A stretch of 64,000 nt of DNA from an uncultured Micromonospora sp. GTDB taxonomy: Bacteria; Actinomycetota; Actinomycetes; Mycobacteriales; Micromonosporaceae. The stretch covers positions 4,561-68,560 of the forward strand of contig CALGAM010000075.1 of the NCBI GenBank assembly GCA_937951935.1. The letters run 5' to 3'. Under the pieces are notes generated by a model. That model was not told the DNA's origin. It did not search any database and worked only from the letters and a program-made list of their open reading frames with translations. Both the position numbers and the translations under genes were made by a program. Positions 48,935-58,000 of the stretch are shown one piece after another; position 1 is the stretch's first letter; the number at the start of each line of letters is the position of its first letter.

Positions 48935-49762
48935 GTGACCCTCGCCAGTCCGCACCGGCCCGGACCCGCGCCGGAGCCCCCGGCTCGGACCCCGCCGGGT
49001 GGCGCGCCCGCACCGGACGGGTACCCCGCCCGGATCCGCACCTTCCACCCACGCCGGGGCCGGCTCGGTGCCCGGCACCGCGACGCACTGGACCGGCTGT
49101 GGCCGGCGTACGGGCTGACGATCCCACCGGGGCCAAAGGCGTGGGAGGCCGGATTCGCCGGACGTGACGCGGCCATCGGGCCCGACCCGAGCCCCGAGTT
49201 GCCGGCGCCGCTCGACCTGGCCGCGCTGTTCGGGCGCCGGGCCCCGGTCGTGCTCGAGATCGGTTTCGGGATGGGCGACGCGACGGCCGCGATGGCCGCC
49301 GCCGACCCCGGGCGGGACTATCTCGCCGTCGAGGTTCACACCCCGGGCATCGCCAACCTGCTCTCCCTGGTGGAGCGTCTCGGGCTGACGAACGTCCGGA
49401 TCGCCCGGGGCGACGCGCTCGACCTGCTCCGGTACATGCTCCCGCCGGACCGGCTCGCCGCCGTGCACGTGTTCTTTCCCGACCCGTGGCCGAAGGCCCG
49501 GCACCACAAGCGCCGGCTGATCCAGCCCGCGCACGTCGCGCTGCTGCGCTCCCGGCTGGTCCCGGGTGGGGTCCTGCACTGTGCCACCGACTGGGCCGAG
49601 TACGCCGAGTCGATGCTGGAGGTCCTGAGCGCCGACCCCGGTCTGGTCAACACGTACCCCGGGTACGCACCCCGCCCGGCGTACCGCCCGGTGACGAAGT
49701 TCGAGCGGCGCGCGCACCGGGCCGGACGCCCCTCCTTCGACCTGATCTTCCGCCGCCGCTGA
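48935..49762 (+). CDS. trmB: tRNA (guanine-N7-)-methyltransferase
   Basis: 275 residues, GTG start. A class I SAM fold with LEIGFGMGDATAAMAAADPG (SAM-binding), LAVEVHTPGIANLLSLVE and the family signature HVFFPDPWPKARHHKRRLIQ (positions 49458-49517), ending KFERRAHRAGRPSFDLIF, the TrmB C-terminal motif. It methylates G46 in the variable loop of tRNA. The first 40 residues are disordered. It is divergent from the sortase operon. Confidence 0.95.
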   Translation: MTLASPHRPGPAPEPPARTPPGGAPAPDGYPARIRTFHPRRGRLGARHRDALDRLWPAYGLTIPPGPKAWEAGFAGRDAAIGPDPSPELPAPLDLAALFGRRAPVVLEIGFGMGDATAAMAAADPGRDYLAVEVHTPGIANLLSLVERLGLTNVRIARGDALDLLRYMLPPDRLAAVHVFFPDPWPKARHHKRRLIQPAHVALLRSRLVPGGVLHCATDWAEYAESMLEVLSADPGLVNTYPGYAPRPAYRPVTKFERRAHRAGRPSFDLIFRRR

Positions 49763-49875
49763 CCGCCGTCGGGGCCCCGCCGTGCCCGCCCGGGGCGGCC
49801 GGGCGGCTGCCGGCGGCGGCCGCCGTGGGGGGTGGATTGGCGCCGGCGTGGGCGGGAAGGCACCATGGACCACCT

Positions 49876-52374
49876 ATGACGCTCACCGACCGGCTGCCGG
49901 GCACCGCCGACCCTGACACCCTGTTCGACACCTTCGCGGGGTGGGCCCAGGAACGGGGGTTCACCCTCTACCCCCACCAGGAGGAGGCGCTCATCGAGAT
50001 CGTCTCGGGCGCCAACCTGATCCTGAGCACCCCGACCGGCTCCGGCAAGAGCCTGGTCGCCACCGGCGCCCACTTCGCCGCCCTGGCCGACGACCGGGTG
50101 AGCTTCTACACCGCGCCGATCAAGGCGCTGGTCTCGGAGAAGTTCTTCGCGCTCTGCGAGATCTTCGGGGCCGACAACGTCGGGATGCTGACCGGGGACG
50201 CCAGGGTCAACGAGGACGCCCCGATCATCTGTTGCACGGCGGAGATCCTCGCCAACATCGCGCTGCGCGAGGGCGCGCAGGCCGACGTCGGCCTCGTGAT
50301 CATGGACGAGTTCCACTTCTACTCCGAGCCGGACCGGGGCTGGGCCTGGCAGGTACCGCTGATCGAGCTGCCCCAGGCGCAGTTCGTCCTGATGTCGGCC
50401 ACGTTGGGCGACGTCAGCCGGTTCGTCGACGACCTGACCCGGCGCACCGGCCGGCCCACCGCGGTGGTCAAGAACGCCGAGCGGCCGGTGCCGCTGACCT
50501 TCTCGTACGCGATGACGCCGCTGCACGAGACGCTGGAGGAGCTGCTCGCCACGAAGCAGGCCCCGATCTACGTCGTGCACTTCACCCAGGCCGCCGCCCT
50601 GGAACGGGCCCAGGCGTTGATGAGCATCAACGTCGCCACCCGGGCGGAGAAGGACATGATCGCCGAGGCGATCGGCAACTTCCGCTTCACCGCAGGCTTC
50701 GGACGTACGCTCTCCCGGCTGGTCCGGCACGGTATCGGCGTCCACCACGCCGGGATGCTGCCGAAGTACCGGAGGCTCGTCGAGACCCTCGCCCAGGCCG
50801 GGCTTCTCAAGGTCATCTGTGGCACCGACACCCTCGGGGTCGGTATCAACGTGCCGATCCGCACCGTCCTGTTCACCGGCCTGTCGAAGTTCGACGGTGT
50901 CAGGACCCGGCTGCTCAAGGCCCGCGAGTTCCACCAGATCGCCGGCCGGGCCGGCCGGGCCGGGTTCGACACCATCGGCCGGGTGGTGGTACAGGCGCCG
51001 GAACACGTGATCGAGAACGAGCGAGCGCTGGCCAAGGCGGGCGACGATCCGCGCAAGCGCCGCAAGGTGGTCAAGAAGAAGCCGCCGGAGGGCTCGATCG
51101 GCTGGGGCAGGCCCACCTTCGAGCGGCTGGTCGAGGCCGAGCCGGAGCCGCTGACCTCCAGCTTCCAGGTCAGCCACGCGATGCTGCTCAACGTGATCGC
51201 CCGGCCCGGCGACGCCTTCGCCGCGATGCGGCACCTGCTCACCGACAACCACGAGGACCGGGCCGCGCAGCGACGGCACATCCGCCGGGCGATCGCGATC
51301 TACCGGGCGCTGCTGGCCGGTGGCGTCATCGAACGGCTGGACGAACCGGACGAGACCGGCCGGAGGGTCCGGCTCACCGTCGACCTCCAGCTCGACTTCG
51401 CGCTCAACCAGCCGCTGTCGCCGTTCGCGCTGGCCGCGATCGAACTGCTGGACGCGGAGTCCTCCAGCTACGCGCTCGACGTCCTGTCGGTGATCGAGTC
51501 CACCCTGGACGATCCCCGGCCGGTGCTGGCGGCGCAGCAGTTCAAGGCCCGTGGCGAGGCGGTCGCCGCGATGAAGGCCGAGGGGATCGAGTACGAGGAT
51601 CGGATGGAGCTGCTGGAGGAGGTGACCCACCCGAAGCCGCTGGCGGAGCTGCTGGAGACCGCGTACGAGACGTACCGGCGGGGCCACCCGTGGGTCGCCG
51701 ACTACGAGCTGCGGCCGAAGTCCGTGGTGCGCGACATGTACGAGCGGGCCATGAACTTCACCGAGTACGTCAGCTTCTACGGCCTGTCGCGCTCCGAGGG
51801 CCTGGTGCTGCGCTACCTCGCGGACGCCTACCGCGCGCTGCGGCAGACCGTTCCGGAGGACGCCAAGACCGAGGAGCTGGTCGACATCATCGAGTGGCTC
51901 GGCGAGCTGGTACGGCAGGTCGACTCCAGCCTGCTCGACGAGTGGGAGCGGCTGCGCAACCCCGTCGAGACGGCCGAGACGGTGCTGGAGGAACGGCGGT
52001 CGCCGGTCACCGGCAACCCGCGGGCGTTCCGGGTACTGGTCCGCAACGCCCTGTTCCGCCGGGTCGAGCTGGCGGCGCTACGCCGCTGGGACGCGCTCGG
52101 CGAACTCGACGGTGCCGACGGCTGGGACGCCGACGCCTGGGCGGAGGCGCTGGAGCCGTACTTCGAGATGTACGACGAGATCGGCACCGGTCCGGCCGCG
52201 CGCGGACCCGCCATGCTGCTGATCGACGAGGGTCCGGACCGGTGGACGGTCCGGCAGATTCTCGACGACCCCGAGGGTGACCACGACTGGGGGATCAGCG
52301 CCGAGGTCGACCTGGCCGCCTCCGACGCCGCCGGCACCGCGGTCGTGCGGATCACCGAGGTCGGCCAGCTCTGA
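49876..52374 (+). CDS. Ski2-like DExH helicase with DUF3516 C-terminus
   Basis: 832 residues. Walker A STPTGSGKSLVATGAHFAAL (about residues 51-70), DEFH box VGLVIMDEFHFYSEPDRGW, then SATLGD, HHAGMLPKYRRLVE, GTDTLGVGINVPIRTVLFTGL and HQIAGRAGRAGFDTIGRVV: a complete Ski2/Mtr4-type helicase core. The second half (about 420-830) is the actinobacterial DUF3516 region, helical, with MAAKK-like basic linker RKRRKVVKKKP. It is probably an RNA helicase in RNA processing or decay. A 4-codon mini-ORF (49865-49879) overlaps its ATG (ATGA). Confidence 0.94.
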   Translation: MTLTDRLPGTADPDTLFDTFAGWAQERGFTLYPHQEEALIEIVSGANLILSTPTGSGKSLVATGAHFAALADDRVSFYTAPIKALVSEKFFALCEIFGADNVGMLTGDARVNEDAPIICCTAEILANIALREGAQADVGLVIMDEFHFYSEPDRGWAWQVPLIELPQAQFVLMSATLGDVSRFVDDLTRRTGRPTAVVKNAERPVPLTFSYAMTPLHETLEELLATKQAPIYVVHFTQAAALERAQALMSINVATRAEKDMIAEAIGNFRFTAGFGRTLSRLVRHGIGVHHAGMLPKYRRLVETLAQAGLLKVICGTDTLGVGINVPIRTVLFTGLSKFDGVRTRLLKAREFHQIAGRAGRAGFDTIGRVVVQAPEHVIENERALAKAGDDPRKRRKVVKKKPPEGSIGWGRPTFERLVEAEPEPLTSSFQVSHAMLLNVIARPGDAFAAMRHLLTDNHEDRAAQRRHIRRAIAIYRALLAGGVIERLDEPDETGRRVRLTVDLQLDFALNQPLSPFALAAIELLDAESSSYALDVLSVIESTLDDPRPVLAAQQFKARGEAVAAMKAEGIEYEDRMELLEEVTHPKPLAELLETAYETYRRGHPWVADYELRPKSVVRDMYERAMNFTEYVSFYGLSRSEGLVLRYLADAYRALRQTVPEDAKTEELVDIIEWLGELVRQVDSSLLDEWERLRNPVETAETVLEERRSPVTGNPRAFRVLVRNALFRRVELAALRRWDALGELDGADGWDADAWAEALEPYFEMYDEIGTGPAARGPAMLLIDEGPDRWTVRQILDDPEGDHDWGISAEVDLAASDAAGTAVVRITEVGQL

Positions 52375-52460
52375 CCGCGGGCCGGCCGGCGCGCGCGGAT
52401 GTGGCGGCGCCGGCCGCCGGGAACCGGGCAAAGAGACTGGGCGGTGTTACGTGCCTCGAT

Positions 52461-52495
52461 TAGAATGTATGTACGAAAACGGCCCCTGATCTGGG
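52461..52495 (+). promoter_or_regulatory. Candidate promoter before the 52505 gene
   Basis: TAGAAT (52461-52466) is a good -10 (TAnnnT) in an AT-richer patch; overlapping AGAATGTATGTACG (52462-52475) matches an actinobacterial LexA-type box CGAACRNRYGTTYG at 11 of 14 positions. No good -35 is seen. The SD GGGAGG follows before the GTG start. Confidence 0.35.
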
Positions 52496-52504
52496 AGGAC
52501 AGCC

Positions 52505-53167
52505 GTGACCGAGCCCGTCTCCACCCCCTCCGCTCCCACCCCCGCGCCGTCTCCCTACGCCACCCTGCTCGCCTTCACGCGGTACGTCGACCGGACCGGC
52601 CCGGCCAAGGCCAGTTTCGTGGGAGGGCTGCGCAAGCAGCGGGCGAACCGGTCCGGGTTCAACCCGCACGGCCAGCTCGTCAAGGCACTCAAGGCGGACA
52701 TCGCGTTCCGCACCGGCGGCCGGCACCTCTCCGAGGTCGCCGGCACGGTCAAGCCGCGCTGGCGCCCGCTCTACGAGGCGCTGGTCCCCGGTGCGGTCAC
52801 CTACCTGCACTCGCTCGGCGACCCGTCGGCGGTCGAACTCATCCGGACCCGCGACGCGCTCGGCATGATCGGCGGACTACCAGTCAAGATCAATCCACAC
52901 CTCGGCCTGCGGTACGCCGACGGCCGGCGTGAGGCGGTCCGGCTGTACTTCGACGAGCAGCCGCCGAGCCACGAGGCGGTGCTGGCCACCCTGCACCTGA
53001 TGAGCCGGCAGATGGATCAGGTGCTCCCGGCCGCCGAGGCGGTGCTGGTCGACGTACGCCGGGGGGTTGCCCACCGCCCGGACCCGGCGGTCCGCAGCGA
53101 GCAGGTCGAACACTGGCTGGCCGGGGAGGCCGCCGCCTTCACGGCCATCTGGTCCACCGCCGCCTGA
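52505..53167 (+). CDS. Hypothetical soluble protein (220 residues)
   Basis: GTG start with SD GGGAGGA. A helical, soluble protein without signal or membrane segments. Segments that look conserved: LLAFTRYVDRTGPAKASFVG, LRKQRANRSGFNPHGQLVKA, LRYADGRREAVRLYFDE. I do not recognise the family. The possible LexA-type box in its promoter, and its position just after a helicase gene, might suggest a nucleic-acid-related or stress role, but this is inference only. Confidence 0.7.
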   Translation: MTEPVSTPSAPTPAPSPYATLLAFTRYVDRTGPAKASFVGGLRKQRANRSGFNPHGQLVKALKADIAFRTGGRHLSEVAGTVKPRWRPLYEALVPGAVTYLHSLGDPSAVELIRTRDALGMIGGLPVKINPHLGLRYADGRREAVRLYFDEQPPSHEAVLATLHLMSRQMDQVLPAAEAVLVDVRRGVAHRPDPAVRSEQVEHWLAGEAAAFTAIWSTAA

Positions 53168-53294
53168 TCGCGACCGGCCGGATCCGCGACATTCCCCCCA
53201 CCCGGACACATCCCCCTCCCGACGGGTCGCCGGCCGGGCCGAGCCGGGGTCGCGAAGCCCGGCCGGCGGGCTGCCGGGCTGGCAGGCTGGGGGG

Positions 53295-53900
53295 ATGGGA
53301 GTCGACATCGTCTTCGAGATGGCCGCGGCGACCACCGACGACGAGGCCGGCGTCGCCACCGGGTGGCTTCCCGGCAGACTCTCCGAGCGCGGCCGGCGGT
53401 ACGCCCGTGAGCTGGGCCGGCGACGGCGTGCCGACGGGCTGAACGCCATCTTCTGCTCCGACCTGGCCCACGCGGTCGAGACCGTGCAGCTCGCCTTCCC
53501 GTTCCGGGAGCTCCCCGTGCGGTGGGACACCCGGCTGCGGCAGTGCAACTACGGCGTCCTCAACGGCAGACCCCTGACCGAGGTGGCCGAACGGCGGCCA
53601 CGGCACCTCGACGTGCCGTTTCCCGGCGGGCAGAGTTACCGCGAGGTCGTCGAGCAGGCCCGCGGCTTCCTGCGGGACCTGGCCGGCGCCTGGGACGGCG
53701 CCCGGGTGTTGGTCGTGGCGCACTCCGCCAACCGGTGGGCGCTGGAACACCTGCTGAACGGCGCCGACCTGGCCGACCTGCTCCGCTCCCCCGACAGGTG
53801 GCAGCCGGGCTGGTGGTACCGACTCCCCTCGGACTGGGACCGCCGGCAGCCCTGGCCGGCCCGCAGCCAGCCGGGACACCCCACCGACCGCCCGGGGTGA
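53295..53900 (+). CDS. Histidine phosphatase-fold protein with degraded active site
   Basis: 201 residues. The fold is recognised by VATGWLPGRLSERGRRYA, AIFCSDLAHAVETVQLAF, LRQCNYGVLNGRPLTE and VLVVAHSANRWALEHLL. In relatives of this actinobacterial group the start reads ETHA(x)T with the phospho-accepting His; here it is EMAAATT (residues 8-14). The second Arg (SDLRRA) is His (SDLAHA) and the proton-donor Glu (LRE) is Gln (LRQ). The late His is kept. At least three of the catalytic positions are changed, so it is probably a pseudo-phosphatase. The ATG at 53295 is preceded by a G-rich run. Confidence 0.85.
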   Translation: MGVDIVFEMAAATTDDEAGVATGWLPGRLSERGRRYARELGRRRRADGLNAIFCSDLAHAVETVQLAFPFRELPVRWDTRLRQCNYGVLNGRPLTEVAERRPRHLDVPFPGGQSYREVVEQARGFLRDLAGAWDGARVLVVAHSANRWALEHLLNGADLADLLRSPDRWQPGWWYRLPSDWDRRQPWPARSQPGHPTDRPG

Positions 53901-54010
53901 CCTCGCTGACCGCCACGCCCACGCCACCACGGACGCACAGGTGACTACCGCGCCCAGATGCCCTGTGACCAGCGCAAACCTCGCAAGGCTTGCCGGGCGC
54001 CCGCCGTCGT

Positions 54011-54039
54011 GTTAGCACTCTTACGGGACAAGTGCTAAC
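54011..54039. promoter_or_regulatory. CIRCE element (HrcA operator)
   Basis: TTAGCACTC - N9 - AAGTGCTAA (54012-54038) matches the CIRCE consensus TTAGCACTC-N9-GAGTGCTAA at 17 of 18 positions with the exact 9-base spacer; with flanking bases GTTAGCACT/AGTGCTAAC the arms are perfect over 9 bp. It lies 111 bp upstream of the glycosyltransferase start. HrcA binds CIRCE to repress heat-shock operons, usually groES/groEL, which are not here. Confidence 0.85.
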
Positions 54040-54150
54040 CGGCCGGGCCGAATCCGTTCCGCCCGTGATCCCGTGCTGTCGCGTGCGGCGGAGCAGGCCG
54101 ACGAGTCCGTGGTTCGGCCCGGCGAGTGACGACGCCGCGGGAGGAAATCC

Positions 54151-55506
54151 GTGAACGTTGTGACTGTGGAATCCGAGACCAGCACGGAAGACCAGTCGGC
54201 GCCGCAGCCGGTCTCGGATGCGGCGCCGACCCCGTCCGACCGGCCACTGCGGATCGCGATGGTCGTACCGCCGTACTTCGAGGTGCCGCCCAAGGCGTAC
54301 GGGGGCGTCGAGTCGGTGGTCGCCGACCTCACGGACGCGCTGATGGCGCGCGGACACGAGGTGACGCTGATCGGGGCGGGTGCGCAGAAGACGGGGACCC
54401 GGTTCATCCCGGTGTGGCCGCGCACCGTTCCCGAACGGCTGGGCGAGCCGTTTCCCGAGGTCGTCCACGCCGCACTGGTCCGCCGGGCGATACGGCGGCT
54501 GGCCGCCCGGCACGGGTTGGACATCGTTCACGACCACACCCTCGCCGGCCCGCTCAACGCCCCCGCCTACGCGGCGCTGGGGCTGCCGACCGTGGTGACG
54601 GTACACGGACCGGTCAACGGAGACCTGCACCAGCTCTACTCGGCGCTGCGCGACGACATCCACCTCGTCGCGATCAGTGACCGGCAGCGCCAGCTCGCCC
54701 CGGAACTGAACTGGGCCGCGATGGTGCACAACGCGGTACGGGTGGAGACCTTCCCGTTCCGCGCGGACAAGGGTGACTACGCACTGTTCCTCGGCCGGTT
54801 CCACCCCGAGAAGGCGCCGCACCTGGCGCTGGAGGCGGCACACGCGGCCGGCATACCGCTGGTGCTGGCCGGCAAGTGCGCCGAGCCGATCGAGAAGGAG
54901 TACTTCGAACGGGAGGTCCGGCCCCGGCTCACCGACCGGGACGTCGTCTTCGGCGTCGCGGACGCGGAGGCCAAGCGCCGGCTGCTGGCCGAGGCGCGCT
55001 GCCTGCTCTTCCCGGTGCAGTGGGAGGAGCCGTTCGGCATGGTGATGATCGAGGCGATGTCCTGTGGCACCCCGGTTGTGGCGCTGCGTGGCGGCGCGGT
55101 GCCGGAGGTCGTCGTCGACGGCGTCACCGGGTTCGTCTGTGACGATCCGGCGCAGCTTCCGGACGCCCTGCGCCGGCTGCCGGAGATCGATCCGGCCGCC
55201 TGCCGCCAACGCGTCGTCGACCACTTCGACGTGGACCGGCTCGGTGCCGGCTACGAGGCGGCGTACCGGAGAATCCTCTCCCGGACGGCCGCCGTCACGA
55301 CCCCGGCCGGTGCCGGCGGCGACGCGCTGCAGCGGCTCCGTCGCGAGTACGGCGAGCTCGACGCGGCGCTGGACCGTCGGTACAGCCGTTCGCGCCGCCG
55401 GCACAGCGGCGCCACGCACTCGCGGACCACGGCGGACCGGGGCATCGACCGGATGAACAGCATCGACCGCACCGCCGGACGGGCGACGGAGGCGAGCACC
55501 GCATGA
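54151..55506 (+). CDS. Glycosyltransferase family 4
   Basis: 451 residues, GTG start with SD GGGAGG. GT-B fold: RIAMVVPPYFEVPPKAYGGVE (glycine loop), IVHDHTLAGPLNAPAYAAL, VVTVHGPVNGD, then the donor half ALFLGRFHPEKAPHLALEAA and EEPFGMVMIEAMSCGTPVVA with the E-x7-E motif. The C-terminal 75 residues are Arg-rich and disordered. Related proteins in actinobacteria lie next to debranching-enzyme genes and are thought to act on alpha-glucans or trehalose-type sugars; the substrate is unproven. The stop overlaps the ATG of the debranching gene by 4 bp. It is controlled downstream of a CIRCE element. Confidence 0.92.
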   Translation: MNVVTVESETSTEDQSAPQPVSDAAPTPSDRPLRIAMVVPPYFEVPPKAYGGVESVVADLTDALMARGHEVTLIGAGAQKTGTRFIPVWPRTVPERLGEPFPEVVHAALVRRAIRRLAARHGLDIVHDHTLAGPLNAPAYAALGLPTVVTVHGPVNGDLHQLYSALRDDIHLVAISDRQRQLAPELNWAAMVHNAVRVETFPFRADKGDYALFLGRFHPEKAPHLALEAAHAAGIPLVLAGKCAEPIEKEYFEREVRPRLTDRDVVFGVADAEAKRRLLAEARCLLFPVQWEEPFGMVMIEAMSCGTPVVALRGGAVPEVVVDGVTGFVCDDPAQLPDALRRLPEIDPAACRQRVVDHFDVDRLGAGYEAAYRRILSRTAAVTTPAGAGGDALQRLRREYGELDAALDRRYSRSRRRHSGATHSRTTADRGIDRMNSIDRTAGRATEASTA

Positions 55507-57896
55507 CGACCGTGGTTCCCGGTACCGGGTTCACCGGCGACCATCGATCCGGGCTGCCCATCGCCCCGCTCGGCGCCCCGAGCACCAGAGGGCCCGTGAG
55601 AGAGGGCGGAGCCGGCCCCGCCGCGCCGCAGGTGTTCAACGGCGGCGAGCCGGTCATCACCGGCCCGGCCGGTGAGGTGGTGACCCTGGTCGAGGGCTCG
55701 ACCTTCTGTCTGTCCGACGCGGCCGGTGACATCACCCCCGGTACCGCCCAGGGTCTCTTCGTCCGCGACGCCCGGGTGCTGTCGCGCTGGGAGCTGCGGC
55801 TCGACGGGCGTCGACCGCAGTCGCTGACCGTCCTGGCCCCCGACGCGTACGCGGCCCGCTTCGTGCTCCGGCGCCCGCCCCTGCCGGGGCTGGCCGACAG
55901 CACCCTCCTACTGGTCCGGGAACGGTTGGTCGGCGAGGGCCTCCGGGAGACGATCACGATACGCAACCTCGGAGTCGAGGCCACCACCTGTGTCCTGACG
56001 CTCTTCGCCGAGGCGGACTTCGCCGACCTCTTCGCCGTGAAGGAGGGACGCGAACCCGGCGGCGGCGCGGAGACGGTGGTGACCGGACACGAGATGCAGC
56101 TCGCCTCCCGTGGCGACGCCGGACGCCGGCTGCGGATCACCGCCTCGGCCGACCCGCTGGTCACCCCGGGCTGCCTGAGCTGGCGCATCGTCGTACCCGC
56201 CCGCGGGCAGTGGTCGACCGAGGTGGTGATGGAGCCGATGGCGGCCGGCCGGTGGATCGCCCCCGGCTTCCGCCCCGGTGAGCACCTGGACAGCAGCGAG
56301 GCGGCCCGCAAGCTGCGCGCCTGGCGCATGGCGAGCACCGGCATCCAGGTGACGAACCCGGCCCTGTCGTCGGTGCTCGAACGGACCGAGACCGACCTCG
56401 GCGCCCTGCAGATCCCGGACCCGCACACCGGGCGTCCCTTCGTGGCCGCCGGAGCGCCGTGGTTCATGACCCTGTTCGGCCGGGACAGCCTGCTCACCGC
56501 CTGGATGGTTCTCCCGCTCGACCTCACCCTGGCGGTGGGGACGCTGCAGACCCTGGCCGCCGGCCAGGGCCGGACGGTCAACCCGGTCACCGAGGAGGAG
56601 CCGGGCCGCATCCTGCACGAGCTGCGGCGTGGCCCGGACAGCGACCAGGCGCTGGGTGGCAGCCACTACTACGGCAGCGTGGACGCGACCCCGCTGTTCG
56701 TCATGCTCACCGCCGAGGCGTGGCGCTGGGGCGCCGACGAGGCGACCATCCGGCAGTTGCTGCCGGCGGTCGACGCGGCGATGGACTGGCTGGACCGGTA
56801 CGGCGACCGGGACGGCGACGGGTTCGTCGAGTACCAGCGCGCCACCGACCGCGGGCTGGCCAACCAGGGCTGGAAGGACAGCTTCGACGCGATCAGCTTC
56901 GCCGACGGCACGCCGGCCCGCACCCCGCTGGCGCTGTGCGAGGTGCAGGCATACGCGTACGCCGCCTGGCTGGCCCGCGCCGAACTGGCCGAGGCGTTCC
57001 ACGACCCGCAGCGTGCGCAGCGGTGCCGCGAGCGGGCGGCGCGACTGCGCGAGGCCTTCGCCGAGCGCTTCTGGCTTCCCGACCAGGGCTGGTACGCGCT
57101 GGCGCTGGACGGCGCGAAACGCCCGGTCGACTCGTTGACCAGCAACACCGCCCACGCGCTCTGGACCGGCATCGCGCTCGACGAACACGCCGCGGTCCTG
57201 ATCGAACGGCTCGCGGACCCGAGCATGGACAGCGGCTACGGCCTGCGGACCCTCTCGGCCGAGATGGCGGCGTTCAACCCGATGAGCTACCACAACGGTT
57301 CGGTCTGGCCCCACGACACCGCGATCGCGGTGGCCGGGCTGCTGCGCTACTCGCACCTGCCCGGTGCGGTCGAGCTGGCACACCGGCTCGCGGCGGGACT
57401 GATCGACGCCGCCGCCGCCTTCGGCGGCCGGCTGCCCGAGCTGTACTGCGGGTTCGGCCGCGACGAGTTCGCCCCGCCGGTGCCGTACCCGACGTCCTGT
57501 TCGCCCCAGGCGTGGGCGGCCGCGGCGCCGCTGCTGCTGGTGCGGGCCGCGCTGGGCCTCGATCCGCACGTGCCCCGCCGTACCGTGCGGCTGACCCCGC
57601 ACCTGCCCCGGCACTGGGGTCGGCTCACCCTGTCGGACCTGCGGCTGGGCCCTGCCACGCTGCGGATCTCCGCCGAGGGTGGGCGGGCCGAGGTGACCGG
57701 ACTGCCGGCCGGGTGGACGGTCGACGGGCCGGTGTCGGACGGGGCCGCCGGGGCGGGACCGGACACCCCGCCGGTGACGGCGGACCACACCGTCGGCGAC
57801 GCGCCGACCTCCGCGTCACCGGTGCCGAGCGCGCGGGACGCGGCCAACGGGGCCGAGCCCGGCGGGCGGGAGACGGTCGCCGACCGCGGTCGGTAG
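55503..57896 (+). CDS. Amylo-alpha-1,6-glucosidase / glycogen debranching N-terminal domain protein
   Basis: 797 residues. The N-terminal beta domain (GDE_N_bis type, about 55-245) begins VTLVEGSTFCLSDAAGDITP and continues with GLFVRDARVLSRWELRLDG. The (alpha/alpha)6 barrel (about 280-700) contains PWFMTLFGRDSLLTAWM, DGDGFVEYQRATDRGLANQG, LEPLYC-like LPELYCGFGRDEF and PYPTSCSPQAWAAAAPLLLV, as in the amylo-alpha-1,6-glucosidase/MGH1 (GH63/GH37-like) families. It probably hydrolyses alpha-1,6 branches or another alpha-glucoside. The last 60 residues are disordered. It is translationally coupled to the upstream glycosyltransferase. Confidence 0.92.
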   Translation: MTTVVPGTGFTGDHRSGLPIAPLGAPSTRGPVREGGAGPAAPQVFNGGEPVITGPAGEVVTLVEGSTFCLSDAAGDITPGTAQGLFVRDARVLSRWELRLDGRRPQSLTVLAPDAYAARFVLRRPPLPGLADSTLLLVRERLVGEGLRETITIRNLGVEATTCVLTLFAEADFADLFAVKEGREPGGGAETVVTGHEMQLASRGDAGRRLRITASADPLVTPGCLSWRIVVPARGQWSTEVVMEPMAAGRWIAPGFRPGEHLDSSEAARKLRAWRMASTGIQVTNPALSSVLERTETDLGALQIPDPHTGRPFVAAGAPWFMTLFGRDSLLTAWMVLPLDLTLAVGTLQTLAAGQGRTVNPVTEEEPGRILHELRRGPDSDQALGGSHYYGSVDATPLFVMLTAEAWRWGADEATIRQLLPAVDAAMDWLDRYGDRDGDGFVEYQRATDRGLANQGWKDSFDAISFADGTPARTPLALCEVQAYAYAAWLARAELAEAFHDPQRAQRCRERAARLREAFAERFWLPDQGWYALALDGAKRPVDSLTSNTAHALWTGIALDEHAAVLIERLADPSMDSGYGLRTLSAEMAAFNPMSYHNGSVWPHDTAIAVAGLLRYSHLPGAVELAHRLAAGLIDAAAAFGGRLPELYCGFGRDEFAPPVPYPTSCSPQAWAAAAPLLLVRAALGLDPHVPRRTVRLTPHLPRHWGRLTLSDLRLGPATLRISAEGGRAEVTGLPAGWTVDGPVSDGAAGAGPDTPPVTADHTVGDAPTSASPVPSARDAANGAEPGGRETVADRGR

Positions 57897-58000
57897 CCGC
57901 GGGTCCGGGACGGGGCAGCCACCGGTCGCCCGGGGGTCGCCCCGTCCCGGCGGAACTCGGGGGCGGAGCCCGACGTCGCCTGCCTATTCTTGGCGGCGAC

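Noticed and set aside
49336..51687. A 783-codon minus-strand frame over the Ski2-like helicase
   Set aside because: Antisense shadow of the helicase and trmB; Val/Gly/Arg-rich, no motif.
56459..58000. 5' extension of the hrpA frame into the debranching gene
   Set aside because: The extension is out of frame with the debranching gene, Arg/Gly/Pro-rich, and HrpA proteins start near the basic helical segment after 58001.
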